Assembly: GCF_029227915.1 (NCBI RefSeq)
Contig: NC_079875.1
Span: 41,871,201-41,935,200, forward strand
Direction: 5' to 3'
Source: Hydractinia symbiolongicarpus
Taxonomy: Eukaryota > Cnidaria > Hydrozoa > Anthoathecata > Hydractiniidae
Length of the DNA: 64,000 nucleotides
This document shows, piece by piece, positions 12,501 through 23,980 of the stretch. A model generated the notes under the pieces. The model ran no database searches. It was not told the DNA's origin and saw only the letters and a program-made list of their open reading frames with translations. Numbering within the stretch: position 1 is the stretch's first letter; each line of letters opens with the position of its first letter. Made by a program: the position numbers and the translations under genes.

Positions 12501-13659
12501 CTTGTAGGTTTCAAAAATGTTTTCATTTGTGATGAGACGCTTAATGAAAGAGGTTTAATCGCCGGCAAACGAAAACCCGCGATTTTCCGTAAATCCCGGG
12601 CTTGGCCCGTATATTCGAATGTATACAAAGAAAGTACCCTGTGAGTAAACTCATTTCCAGAACGATTTTTTAAATTATTTTTTCACCACTAAAACGCATA
12701 AGACTTGAAGTTCTCAAAAATGTTTTCATTTTTGATGAGACCCTGAATAAAAGAAGTTTAATCGCCGGCAAACTAAAACCCTCGATTTCCCGTAAATCCC
12801 GGACTCGGCCCGTATAGTCAAAAGTATACAAAGAAAGTACCCAGGGAGTAAACTCATTTCCCGAACGATTTTTTAAATTATTTTTTCACCACTAAAACGC
12901 ATGAGACTTGTAGTTTTCAAAAATGTTTTCATTTTTGATGAGACGCTTAATGAAAGAGGTTTAATCGCCGGCAAACGAAAACCCGCGATTTCCCGTAAAT
13001 CCCGGGCTTGGCCCGTATAGTCGAATGTATACAAAGAAAGTCCCCAGGGAGTAAACTCATTTCCCGAACGATTTTTTAAATTATTTTTCCACCACTAAAA
13101 CACATACGACTTGTAGTTTTCAAAAATGTTTTCATTTTTGATGAGACGCTTAATGAAAGAGGTTTAATCGCCGGCAAACGAAAACCCGCGATTTCCCGTA
13201 AATCCCGGGCTTGGCCCGTATAGTCGAATGTATACAAAGAAAGTACCCAGGGAGTAACTCATTTCCCGAACGATTTTTTAAATTATTTTTTCACCACTAA
13301 AACGCATGAGACTTTTAGTTTTCGAAAATGTTTTCATTTTTGATGAGACGCTTAATGAAAGAGGTTTAATCGCCGGCAAACGAAAACCCGCGATTTCCCG
13401 TAAATCCTGGGCTTGGCCCGTATAGTCGAATGTATACAAAGAAAGTACCCAGGGAGTAACTCATTTCCCGAACGATTTTTTAAATTATTTTTCCACCACT
13501 AAAACACATACGACTTGTAGTTTTCAAAAATGTTTTCATTTTTGATGAGACGCTTAATGAAAGAGGTTTAATCGCCGGCAAACGAAAACCCGCGATTTCC
13601 CGTAAATCCCGGGCTTGGCCCGTATAGTCGAATGTATACAAAGAAAGTACCCAGGGAGT
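9568..13659 (+). repeat. Diverged satellite with partial duplications
   Basis: About twenty monomers. 9490-11010 copies 5231-6750, and about 10.99-11.69 kb then follows 7.34-8.04 kb. From about 11.7 to 13.1 kb I see no clear higher-order order; single monomers of types A and B carry private changes such as GAGAAGCTT near 11928 and GAGACCCTG near 12738. A 2-monomer duplication of 404 bp follows (CACATACGAC at 13101 and 13505; ACTTTTAGTTTTCG at 13311 and 13715). No non-satellite sequence is present. Confidence 0.8.
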
Positions 13660-14555
13660 AACTCATTTCCCGAACGATTTTTTAAATTATTTTTTCACCA
13701 CTAAAACGCATGAGACTTTTAGTTTTCGAAAATGTTTTCATTTTTGATGAGACGCTTAATGAAAGAGGTTTAATCGCCGGCAAACGAAAACCCGCGATTT
13801 CCCGTAAATCCTGGGCTTGGCCCGTATAGTCGAATGTATACAAAGAAAGTACCCAGGGAGTAACTCATTTCCCGAACGATTTTTTAAATTATTTTTTCAC
13901 CACTAAAACGCATAAGACTTGTAGTTCTCAAAAATGTTTTTATTTTTGATGAGACGCTGAATAAAAGAAGTTTAATCGCCGGCAAACGAAAATCCGCGAT
14001 TTCCCGTAAATCCCGGACTCGGCCCGTATAGTCAAAAATATACAAAGAAAGTACCCAGGGAGTAAACTCATTTCCCAAAAGATTTTTTAAATTATTTTTT
14101 CACCACTAAAACGCATGAGACTTTTAGTTTTCAAAAATGTTTTCATTTTTGATGAGACGCTTAATGAAAGAGGTTTAATCGCCGGCAAACGAAAACCCGC
14201 GATTTCCCGTAAATCCCGGGCTTGGCCCGTATAGTCGAATGTATACAAAGAAAGTACCCACGGAGTAACTCATTTCCCGAACGATTTTTTAAATTATTTT
14301 TTCACCACTAAAACGCATGAGACTTGTAGGTTTTAAAAATGTTTTCATTTTTGATGAAACGCTTAATGAAAGAGGTTTAATTGCCGGCAAACGAAAACCC
14401 GCGATTTCCCGTAAATCCCGGGCTTGGCCCGTATAGTCGAATGTATACAAAGAAAGTACCCAGGGAGTAACTCATTTCCCGAACGATTTTTTAAATTATT
14501 TTTTCACCACTAAAACGCATAAGACTTGTAGTTCTCAAAAATGTTTTCATTTTTG

Positions 14556-14758
14556 ATGAGACGCTGAATAAAAGAAGTTTAATCGCCGGCAAACGAAAAC
14601 CCGCGATTTCCCGTAAATCCCGGACTCGGCCCGTATAGTCAAAAATATACAAAGAAAGTACCCAGGGAGTAAACTCATTTCCCGAACGATTTTTCAAATT
14701 ATTTTTTCACCACTAAAACGCATGAGACTTGTAGGTTTTAAAAATGTTTTCATTTTTG
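14556..14758 (+). repeat. Type B monomer, exemplar (203 bp)
   Basis: Second major form. It differs from type A mainly in positions 10-120: CTGAATAAAAGAAG, CCCGGACTCGGCCCG, TAGTCAAAAATATAC (elsewhere AAAAGTATAC) and GGGAGTAAACTC. The last two thirds are nearly the same as in type A, with GTAGTTCTC in place of GTAGGTTTC. The CCCGGG palindrome is lost. This copy also has GATTTTTCAAATT instead of GATTTTTTAAATT, a marker shared by the corresponding monomers at about 20.36, 29.06, 31.69, 33.11, 34.93 and 39.59 kb. Confidence 0.9.
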
Positions 14759-14802
14759 ATGAGACGCTTAATGAAAGAGGTTTAATCGCCGGCAAACGAA
14801 AA

Positions 14803-14836
14803 CCCGCGATTTCCCGTAAATCCCGGGCTTGGCCCG
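14803..14836. repeat. Four CCCG words at helical spacing in the GC core (exemplar)
   Basis: CCCG occurs at 14803, 14813, 14822 and 14833, with steps of 10, 9 and 11 bp. The words therefore lie close to one face of the helix. The same spacing is kept in type B monomers and, as CGGG, on the left arm. Several copies lose one word (for example CCCGTGATTTTCCG near 42.54 kb and TTTCTCG near 37.28 kb). It may be a remnant of a shorter ancestral repeat or a multi-contact protein site; neither is shown. Confidence 0.75.
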
Positions 14837-14890
14837 TATAGTCGAATGTATACAAAGAAAGTACCCAGGGAGTAACTCATTTCCCGAACG

Positions 14891-14909
14891 ATTTTTTAAA
14901 TTATTTTTT
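14891..14909. repeat. A/T-tract zone of the monomer (exemplar)
   Basis: ATTTTTTAAATTATTTTTT, at about monomer positions 133-151, is the longest GC-free stretch of the repeat. Two T6 runs start 12 bp apart, followed 30-50 bp later by more short T and A runs around the dyad. Run lengths vary between copies, from T5 to T8 near 20.57, 43.04 and 43.85 kb. Such tracts stiffen or bend DNA and often affect nucleosome positioning; the effect here is not tested. Confidence 0.7.
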
Positions 14910-14941
14910 CACCACTAAAACGCATGAGACTTGTAGGTTTC

Positions 14942-14959
14942 AAAAATGTTTTCATTTTT
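14942..14959. repeat. 18-bp perfect dyad in each monomer (exemplar)
   Basis: AAAAATG-TTTT-CATTTTT is a perfect inverted repeat with 7-bp arms and a 4-nt loop at monomer positions 184-201, just before position 1. It is present with few changes in most monomers on both arms; the left arm shows the AAAA-loop complement. Some copies break it, for example AAAAATGATTTCATTTTT near 30.53 and 31.95 kb. Such dyads can extrude as cruciforms or bind a dimeric protein. Either role here is inference. Confidence 0.85.
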
Positions 14960-16983
14960 GATGAGACGCTTAATGAAAGAGGTTTAATCGCCGGCACACG
15001 AAAACCCGCGATTTTCCGTAAATCCCGGGCTTGGCCCGTATAGTCGAATGTATACAAAGAAAGTACCCAGGGAGTAACTCATTTCCCGAACGATTTTTTA
15101 AATTATTTTTTCACCAATAAAACGCATGAGACTTGTAGTTTTCAAAAATGTTTTCATTTTTGATGAGACGCTGAATAAAAGAAGTTTAAACGCTGGCAAA
15201 CGAAAACCCGCGATTTCCCGTAAATCCCGGAATCGGCCCGTATAGTCAAAAGTATACAAAGAAAGTCCCCAGGGAGTAAACTCATTTCCCGAACGATTTT
15301 TTAAATTATTTTTCCACCACTAAAACGCATACGACTTGTAGTTTTCAAAAATGTTTTCATTTTTGATAAGACGCTTAATGAAAGAGGTTTAATCGCCGGC
15401 AAACGAAAACCCGCGATTTCCCGTACATCCCGGGCTTGGCCCGTATAGTCGAATGTATACAAAGAAAGTACCCAGGGAGTAACTCATTTCCCGAACGATT
15501 TTTTAAATTATTTTTTCACCACTAAAACCCATAAGACTTGTAGTTCTCAAAAATGTTTTCATTTTTGATGAGTCGCTGAATAAAAGAAGTTTAATCGCCG
15601 GCAAACTAAAACCCGCGATTTCCCGTAAATCCCGGACTCGGCCCGTATAGTCAAAAATATACAAAGAAAGTACCGAGGGAGTAAAGTCATTTCCCGAACG
15701 ATTTTTTAAATTATTTTTTCACCACTATAACGCATGAGACTTGTAGGTTTCAAAAATGTTTTCATTTTTGATGAGACGCTTAATGAAAGAGGTTTAATCG
15801 CCGGCAAACGAAAACCCGCGATTTCCCGTAAATCCCGGGCTTGGCCCGTATAGTCGAATGTATACAAAGAAAGTACCCAGGGAGTAACTCATTTCCCGAA
15901 CGATTTTTTAAATTATTTTTTCACCACTAAAACGCATGAGACTTGTAGGTTTCAAAAATGTTTTCATTTTTGATGAGGCGCTTAATGAAAGAGGTTTAAT
16001 CGCCGGCAAACGAAAACCCGCGATTTTCCGTAAATCCCGGGCTTGGCCCGTATAGTCGAATGTATACAAAGAAAGTACCCAGGGAGTAACTCATTTCCCG
16101 AACGATTTTTTAAATTATTTTTTCACCACTAAAACGCATGAGACTTGTAGGTTTCAAAAATGTTTTCATTTTTGATGAGACGCTTAATGAAAGAGGTTTA
16201 ATCGCCGGCAAACGAAAACCCGCGATTTTCAGTAAATCCCGGGCTTGGCCCGTATAGTCGAATGTATACAAAGAAAGTACCCAGGGAGTAACTCATTTCC
16301 CGAACGATTTTTTAAATTATTTTTTCACCAATAAAACGCATGAGACTTGTAGTTTTCAAAAATGTTTTCATTTTTGATGGGACGCTGAATAAAAGAAGTT
16401 TAATCGCTGGCAAACGAAAACCCGCGATTTCCCGTAAATCCCGGGCTTGGCCCGTATAGTCGAATGTATACAAAGAAAGTACCCAGGGAGTAACTCATTT
16501 CCCGAACGATTTTTTAAATTATTTTTTCACCACTAAAACGCATGAGACTTGTAGGTTTCAAAAATGTTTTCATTTTTGATGAGACGCTTAATGAAAGAGG
16601 TTTAATCGCCGGCAAACGAAAACCCGCGATTTTCCGTAAATCCCGGGCTTGGCCCGTATAGTCGAATGTATACAAAGAAAGTACCCAGGGAGTAACTCAT
16701 TTCCCGAACGATTTTTTAAATTATTTTTTCACCAATAAAACGCATGAGACTTGTAGTTTTCAAAAATGTTTTCATTTTTGATGGGACGCTGAATAAAAGA
16801 AGTTTAATCGCTGGCAAACGAAAACCCGCGATTTCCCGTAAATCCCGGAATCGGCCCGTATAGTCAAAAGTATACAAAGAAATTACCCAGGGAGTAAACT
16901 CATTTCCCGAACGATTTTTTAAATTATTTTTCCACCACTAAAACGCATACGACTTGTAGTTTTCAAAAATGTTTTCATTTTTG

Positions 16984-17186
16984 ATGAGACGCTTAATGAA
17001 AGAAGTTTAATCGCTGGCAAACAAAAACCCGCGATTTCCCGTAAATCCCGGAATCGGCCCGTATAGTCAAAAGTATACAAATAAAGTCCCCAGGGAGTAA
17101 ACTCATTTCCCGAACGATTTTTTAAATTATTTTTCCACCACTAAAACGCATACGACTTGTAGTTTTTAAAAATGTTTTCATTTTTG
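16984..17186 (+). repeat. Type C monomer, exemplar (A/B-like mosaic)
   Basis: It begins like type A (CTTAATGAAAG), then reads AAGTTTAATCGCTGGCAAAC, CCCGGAATCGGCCCG, TCAAAAGTATACAAATAAAG, CCCCAGGGAGTAAAC and TTTTTCCACCACT; the CATACGAC mark is also present. The type A start with a B-like middle suggests an old recombinant that was then amplified. A related form has GATGGGACGCTGAATAAAAG with the same CGCTGG and GGAATCGG marks (for example about 16.77 kb and 22.45 kb). I saw well-formed type C copies from about 17 kb rightwards. Confidence 0.75.
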
Positions 17187-19328
17187 ATGAGACGCTTAAT
17201 GAAAGAAGTTTAATCGCTGGCAAACAAAAACCCGCGATTTCCCGTAAATCCCGGAATCGGCCCGTATAGTCAAAAGTATACAAATAAAGTCCCCAGGGAG
17301 TAAACTCATTTCCCGAACGATTTTTTAAATTATTTTTCCACCACTACAACGCATACGACTTGTAGTTTTCAAAAATGTTTTCATTTTTGATGAGACGCCT
17401 ATTGAAAGAGGTTTAATCGCCGGCAAACGAAAACCCGCGATTTCCCGTACATCCCGGGCTTGGCCCGTATAGTCGAATGTATACAAAGAAAGTACCCAGG
17501 GAGTAACTCATTTCCCGAACGATTTTTTAAATTATTTTTTCACCACTAAAACCCATAAGACTTGTAGTTCTCAAAAATGTTTTCATTTTTGATGAGTCGC
17601 TGAATAAAAGAAGTTTAATCGCCGGCAAACGAAAACCCGCGATTTCCCGTAAATCCCGGACTCGGCCCGTATAGTCAAAAATATGCAAAGAAAGTACCCA
17701 GGGAGTAAAGTGTTTTCCTGAACGATTTTTTAAATTATTTTTTCACCACTATAACGCATGAGACTTGTAGGTTTCAAAAATGTTTTCATTTTTGATGAGA
17801 CGCTTAAGGAAAGAGGTTTAATCGCCGGCAAACGAAAACCCGCGATTTCCCGTAAATCCCGGGCTTGGCCCGTATAGTCGAATGTATACAAAGAAAGTAC
17901 CCAGGGAGTAACTCATTTCCCGAACGATTCTTTAAATTATTTTTTCACCACTAAAACGCATGAGACTTGTAGGTTTCAAAAATGTTTTCATTTTTGATGA
18001 GACGCTTAATGAAAGAGGTTTAATCGCCGGCAAACGAAAACCCGCGATTTTCCGTAAATCCCGGGCTTGGCCCGTATAGTCGAATGTATACAAAGAAAGT
18101 ACCCAGGAAGTAACTCATTTCCCGAACGATTTTTTAAATTATTTTTTCACTAATAAAACGCATGAGACTTGTAGTTTTCAAAAATGTTTTCATTTTTGAT
18201 GGGACGCTGAATAAAAGAAGTTTAATCGCTGGCAAACGAAAACCCGCGATTTCCCGTAAATCCCGGGCTTGGCCCGTATAGTCGAATGTATACAAAGAAA
18301 GTACCCAGGGAGTAACTCATTTCCCGAACGATTTTTTAAATTATTTTTTCACCACTAAAACCCATAAGACTTGTAGTTCTCAAAAATGTTTTCATTTTTG
18401 ATGAGTCGCTGAATAAAAGAAGTTTAATCGCCGGCAAACGAAAACCCGCGATTTCCCGTAAATCCCGGACTCGGCCCGTATAGTCAAAAATATACAAAGA
18501 AAGTACCCAGGGAGTAAAGTGTTTTCCCGAACGATTTTTTAAATTATTTTTTCACCACTATAACGCATGAGACTTGTAGTTTTCAAAAATGTTTTCATTT
18601 TTGATGGGACGCTGAATAAAAGAAGTTTAATCGCTGGCAAACGAAAACCCGCGATTTCCCGTAACTCCCAGAATCGGCCCGTATAGTCAAAAGTATACAA
18701 AGAAAGTACCCAGGGAGTAAACTCATTTCCCGAACGATTTTTTAAATTTTTTTTCCACCACTAAAACGCATACGACTTGTAGTTTTCAAAATTGTTTTCA
18801 TTTTTGATGAGACGCTTAATGAAAGAAGTTTAATCGCTGGCAAACAAAAACCCGCGATTTCCCGTAAATCCCGGAATCGGCCCGTATAGTCAAAAGTATA
18901 CAAAGAAAGTCCTAAGGGAGTAAACTCATTTCCCGAACGATTTTTTAAATTATTTTTCCACCACTAAAACACATACGACTTGTAGTTTTCAAAAATGTTT
19001 TCATTTTTGATGAGACGCTTAATGAAAGAGGTTTAATCGCCGGCAAACGAAAACCCGCGATTTCCCGTAAATCCCGGGCTTGGCCCGTATAGTCGAATGT
19101 ATACAAAGAAAGTACCCAGGGAGTAACTCATTTCCCGAACGATTTTTTAAATTATTTTTTCACCACTAAAACGCATAAGACTTGTAGTTCTCAAAAATGT
19201 TTTTATTTTTGATGAGACGCTGAATAAAAGAAGTTTAATCGCCGGCAAACGAAAACCCGCGATTTCCCGTAAATCCCGGACTCGGCCCGTATAGTCAAAA
19301 ATATACAAAGAAAGTACCCAGGGAGTAA

Positions 19329-22300
19329 ACTCATTTCCCGAACGATTTTTTAAATTATTTTTTCACCACTAAAACGCATGAGACTTTTAGTTTTCGAAAA
19401 TGTTTTCATTTTTGATGAGACGCTTAATGAAAGAGGTTTAATCGCCGGCAAACGAAAACCCGCGATTTCCCGTAAATCCTGGGCTTGGCCCGTATAGTCG
19501 AATGTATACAAAGAAAGTACCCAGGGAGTAACTCATTTCCCGAACGATTTTTTAAATTATTTTTTCACCACTAAAACGCATAAGACTTGTAGTTCTCAAA
19601 AATGTTTTCATTTTTGATGAGACGCTGAATAAAAGAAGTTTAATCGCCGGCAAACGAAAATCCGCGATTTCCCGTAAATCCCGGACTCGGCCCGTATAGT
19701 CAAAAATATACAAAGAAAGTACCCAGGGAGTAAACTCATTTCCCAAAAGATTTTTTAAATTATTTTTTCACCACTAAAACGCATGAGACTTTTAGTTTTC
19801 AAAAATGTTTTCATTTTTGATGAGACGCTTAATGAAAGAGGTTTAATCGCCGGCAAACGAAAACCCGCGATTTCCCGTAAATCCCGGGCTTGGCCCGTAT
19901 AGTCGAATGTATACAAAGAAAGTACCCACGGAGTAACTCATTTCCCGAACGATTTTTTAAATTATTTTTTCACCACTAAAACGCATGAGACTTGTAGGTT
20001 TCAAAAATGTTTTCATTTTTGATGAAACGCTTAATGAAAGAGGTTTAATTGCCGGCAAACGAAAACCCGCGATTTCCCGTAAATCCCGGGCTTGGCCCGT
20101 ATAGTCGAATGTATACAAAGAAAGTACCCAGGGAGTAACTCATTTCCCGAACGATTTTTTAAATTATTTTTTCACCACTAAAACGCATAAGACTTGTAGT
20201 TCTCAAAAATGTTTTCATTTTTGATGAGACGCTGAATAAAAGAAGTTTAATCGCCGGCAAACGAAAACCCGCGATTTCCCGTAAATCCCGGACTCGGCCC
20301 GTATAGTCAAAAATATACAAAGAAAGTACCCAGGGAGTAAACTCATTTCCCGAACGATTTTTCAAATTATTTTTTCACCACTAAAACGCATGAGACTTGT
20401 AGGTTTCAAAAATGTTTTCATTTTTGATGAGACGCTTAATGAAAGAGGTTTAATCGCCGGCAAACGAAAACCCGCGATTTCCCGTAAATCCCGGGCTTGG
20501 CCCGTATAGTCGAATGTATACAAAGAAAGTACCCAGGGAGTAACTCATTTCCCGAACGATTTTTTAAATTATTTTTCACCACTAAAACGCATGAGACTTG
20601 TAGGTTTCAAAAATGTTTTCATTTTTGATGAGACGCTTAATGAAAGAGGTTTAATCGTCGGCACACGAAAACCCGCGATTTTCCGTAAATCCCGTGCTTG
20701 GCCCGTATAGTCGAATGTATACAAAGAAAGTACCCAGGGAGTAACTCATTTCCCGAACGATTTTTTAAATTATTTTTTCACCAATAAAACGCATGAGACT
20801 TGTAGTTTTCAAAAATGTTTTCATTTTTGATGAGACGCTGAATAAAAGAAGTTTAATCGCTGGCAAACAAAAACCCGCGATTTCCCGTAAATCCCGGAAT
20901 CGGCCCGTATAGTCAAAAGTATACAAAGAAAGTCCCCAGGGAGTAAACTCATTTCCCGAACGATTTTTTAAATTATTTTTCCACCACTAAAACGCATACG
21001 ACTTGTAGTTTTCAAAAATGTTTTCATTTTTGATAAGACGCTTAATGAAAGAGGTTTAATCGCCGGCAAACGAAAACCCGCGATTTCCCGTACATCCCGG
21101 GCTTGGCCCGTATAGTCGAATGTATACAAAGAAAGTACCCAGGGAGTAACTCATTTCCCGAACGATTTTTTAAATTATTTTTTCACCACTAAAACCCATA
21201 AGACTTGTAGTTCTCAAAAATGTTTTCATTTTTGATGAGTCGCTGAATAAAAGAAGTTTAATCGCCGGCAAACTAAAACCCGCGATTTCCCGTAAATCCC
21301 GGACTCGGCCCGTATAGTCAAAAATATACAAAGAAAGTACCGAGGGAGTAAAGTCATTTCCCGAACGATTTTTTAAATTATTTTTTCACCACTATAACGC
21401 ATGAGACTTGTAGGTTTCAAAAATGTTTTCATTTTTGATGAGACGCTTAATGAAAGAGGTTTAATCGCCGGCAAACGAAAACCCGCGATTTCCCGTAAAT
21501 CCCGGGCTTGGCCCGTATAGTCGAATGTATACAAAGAAAGTACCCAGGGAGTAACTCATTTCCCGAACGATTTTTTAAATTATTTTTTCACCACTAAAAC
21601 GCATGAGACTTGTAGGTTTCAAAAATGTTTTCATTTTTGATGAGGCGCTTAATGAAAGAGGTTTAATCGCCGGCAAACGAAAACCCGCGATTTTCCGTAA
21701 ATCCCGGGCTTGGCCCGTATAGTCGAATGTATACAAAGAAAGTACCCAGGGAGTAACTCATTTCCCGAACGATTTTTTAAATTATTTTTTCACCACTAAA
21801 ACGCATGAGACTTGTAGGTTTCAAAAATGTTTTCATTTTTGATGAGACGCTTAATGAAAGAGGTTTAATCGCCGGCAAACGAAAACCCGCGATTTTCAGT
21901 AAATCCCGGGCTTGGCCCGTATAGTCGAATGTATACAAAGAAAGTACCCAGGGAGTAACTCATTTCCCGAACGATTTTTTAAATTATTTTTTCACCAATA
22001 AAACGCATGAGACTTGTAGTTTTCAAAAATGTTTTCATTTTTGATGGAACGCTGAATAAAAGAAGTTTAATCGCTGGCAAACGAAAACCCGCGATTTCCC
22101 GTAAATCCCGGGCTTGGCCCGTATAGTCGAATGTATACAAAGAAAGTACCCAGGGAGTAACTCATTTCCCGAACGATTTTTTAAATTATTTTTTCACCAC
22201 TAAAACGCATGAGACTTGTAGGTTTCAAAAATGTTTTCATTTTTGATGAGACGCTTAATGAAAGAGGTTTAATCGCCGGCAAACGAAAACCCGCGATTTT

Positions 22301-23980
22301 CCGTAAATCCCGGGCTTGGCCCGTATAGTCGAATGTATACAAAGAAAGTACCCAGGGAGTAACTCATTTCCCGAACGATTTTTTAAATTATTTTTTCACC
22401 AATAAAACGCATGAGACTTGTAGTTTTCAAAAATGTTTTCATTTTTGATGGGACGCTGAATAAAAGAAGTTTAATCGCTGGCAAACGAAAACCCGCGATT
22501 TCCCGTAAATCCCGGAATCGGCCCGTATAGTCAAAAGTATACAAAGAAATTACCCAGGGAGTAAACTCATTTCCCGAACGATTTTTTAAATTATTTTTCC
22601 ACCACTAAAACGCATACGACTTGTAGTTTTCAAAAATGTTTTCATTTTTGATGAGACGCTTAATGAAAGAAGTTTAATCGCTGGCAAACAAAAACCCGCG
22701 ATTTCCCGTAAATCCCGGAATCGGCCCGTATAGTCAAAAGTATACAAATAAAGTCCCCAGGGAGTAAACTCATTTCCCGAACGATTTTTTAAATTATTTT
22801 TCCACCACTAAAACGCATACGACTTGTAGTTTTCAAAAATGTTTTCATTTTTGATGAGACGCTTAATGAAAGAAGTTTAATCGCTGGCAAACAAAAACCC
22901 GCGATTTCCCGTAAATCCCGGAATCGGCCCGTATAGTCAAAAGTATACAAATAAAGTCCCCAGGGAGTAAACTCATTTCCCGAACGATTTTTTAAATTAT
23001 TTTTCCACCACTACAACGCATACGACTTGTAGTTTTCAAAAATGTTTTCATTTTTGATGAGACGCCTAATGAAAGAGGTTTAATCGCCGGCAAACGAAAA
23101 CCCGCGATTTCCCGTACATCCCGGGCTTGGCCCGTATAGTCGAATGTATACAAAGAAAGTACCCAGGGAGTAACTCATTTCCCGAACGATTTTTTAAATT
23201 ATTTTTTCACCACTAAAACCCATAAGACTTGTAGTTCTCAAAAATGTTTTCATTTTTGATGAGTCGCTGAATAAAAGAAGTTTAATCGCCGGCAAACGAA
23301 AACCCGCGATTTCCCGTAAATCCCGGACTCGGCCCGTATAGTCAAAAATATGCAAAGAAAGTACCCAGGGAGTAAAGTGTTTTCCCGAACGATTTTTTAA
23401 ATTATTTTTTCACCACTATAACGCATGAGACTTGTAGGTTTCAAAAATGTTTTCATTTTTGATGAGACGCTTAATGAAAGAGGTTTAATCGCCGGCAAAC
23501 GAAAACCCGCGATTTCCCGTAAATCCCGGGCTTGGCCCGTATAGTCGAATGTATACAAAGAAAGTACCCAGGGAGTAACTCATTTCCCGAACGATTCTTT
23601 AAATTATTTTTTCACCACTAAAACGCATGAGACTTGTAGGTTTCAAAAATGTTTTCATTTTTGATGAGACGCTTAATGAAAGAGGTTTAATCGCCGGCAA
23701 ACGAAAACCCGCGATTTTCCGTAAATCCCGGGCTTGGCCCGGATAGTCGAATGTATACAAAGAAAGTACCCAGGGAGTAACTCATTTCCCGAACGATTTT
23801 TTAAATTATTTTTTCACTAATAAAACGCATGAGACTTGTAGTTTTCAAAAATGTTTTCATTTTTGATGGGACGCTGAATAAAAGAAGTTTAATCGCTGGC
23901 AAACGAAAACCCGCGATTTCCCGTAAATCCCGGGCTTGGCCCGTATAGTCGAATGTATACAAAGAAAGTACCCAGGGAGT
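19329..23980 (+). repeat. 28-monomer HOR unit, copy 2
   Basis: Second copy of the 5.67-kb unit; it retains the two monomers missing from copy 1 near 18575. Most monomers differ from their partner by zero to two bases on inspection, such as GGAACGCTG near 22045 for GGGACGCTG. The right boundary is blurred because from about 24 kb the same monomers form part of a shorter, ~13-monomer unit; beyond it, partner offsets are 6071 bp (5667 + 404). Confidence 0.82.

Larger units (their letters stand above)
14759..14960 (+). repeat. Type A monomer, exemplar (202 bp)
   Basis: The commonest monomer form. Diagnostic features are CTTAATGAAAGAGG at the start, the CCCGGGCTTGGCCCG core, TAGTCGAATGTATAC and GGGAGTAACTC, one A fewer than type B, which makes it 202 bp. 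Counted by hand it has 80 G+C (39.6%) and 13 CpG. It holds three 6-bp palindromes: GCCGGC, CCCGGG and GTATAC. The core contains a perfect CGGGC-TTG-GCCCG hairpin (14824-14836) that type B lacks. Function unknown. Confidence 0.93.
13660..19328 (+). repeat. 28-monomer HOR unit, copy 1 (5668 bp)
   Basis: Repeated at 19329 onward with an offset of 5668 bp: AATCCGCGAT at 13991 and 19659, CCCACGGAG near 14259 and 19927. After a 1-bp deletion at about 20575 in copy 2 the offset becomes 5667: GAACGATTCTTTAA near 17923 and 23590, CACTAATAAAACG near 18148 and 23815. Near 18575 this copy lacks two monomers (404 bp) that copy 2 keeps. The join there is a hybrid, the CACTATAACG left half continuing as GTAGTTTTC and GATGGGACG. 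Confidence 0.88.

Noticed and set aside
14491-14697. A 68-codon frame repeated at 14.5, 20.2, 28.9, 31.5, 32.9, 34.7 and 39.4 kb as a possible small-protein family
   Set aside because: It exists because one type B monomer carries GATTTTTCAAATT, which removes an in-frame stop. The copies are partners in higher-order repeats. There is no promoter, intron or variation pattern suggesting coding.
14781-14815. CENP-B box
   Set aside because: I compared both TTCG contexts (TTCGTTTGCCGGCG and TTCGGGAAATGAG on the reverse strand) with the known pattern NTTCGNNNNANNCGGGN. The first lacks the central A and the final CGGG, and the second lacks CGGG.
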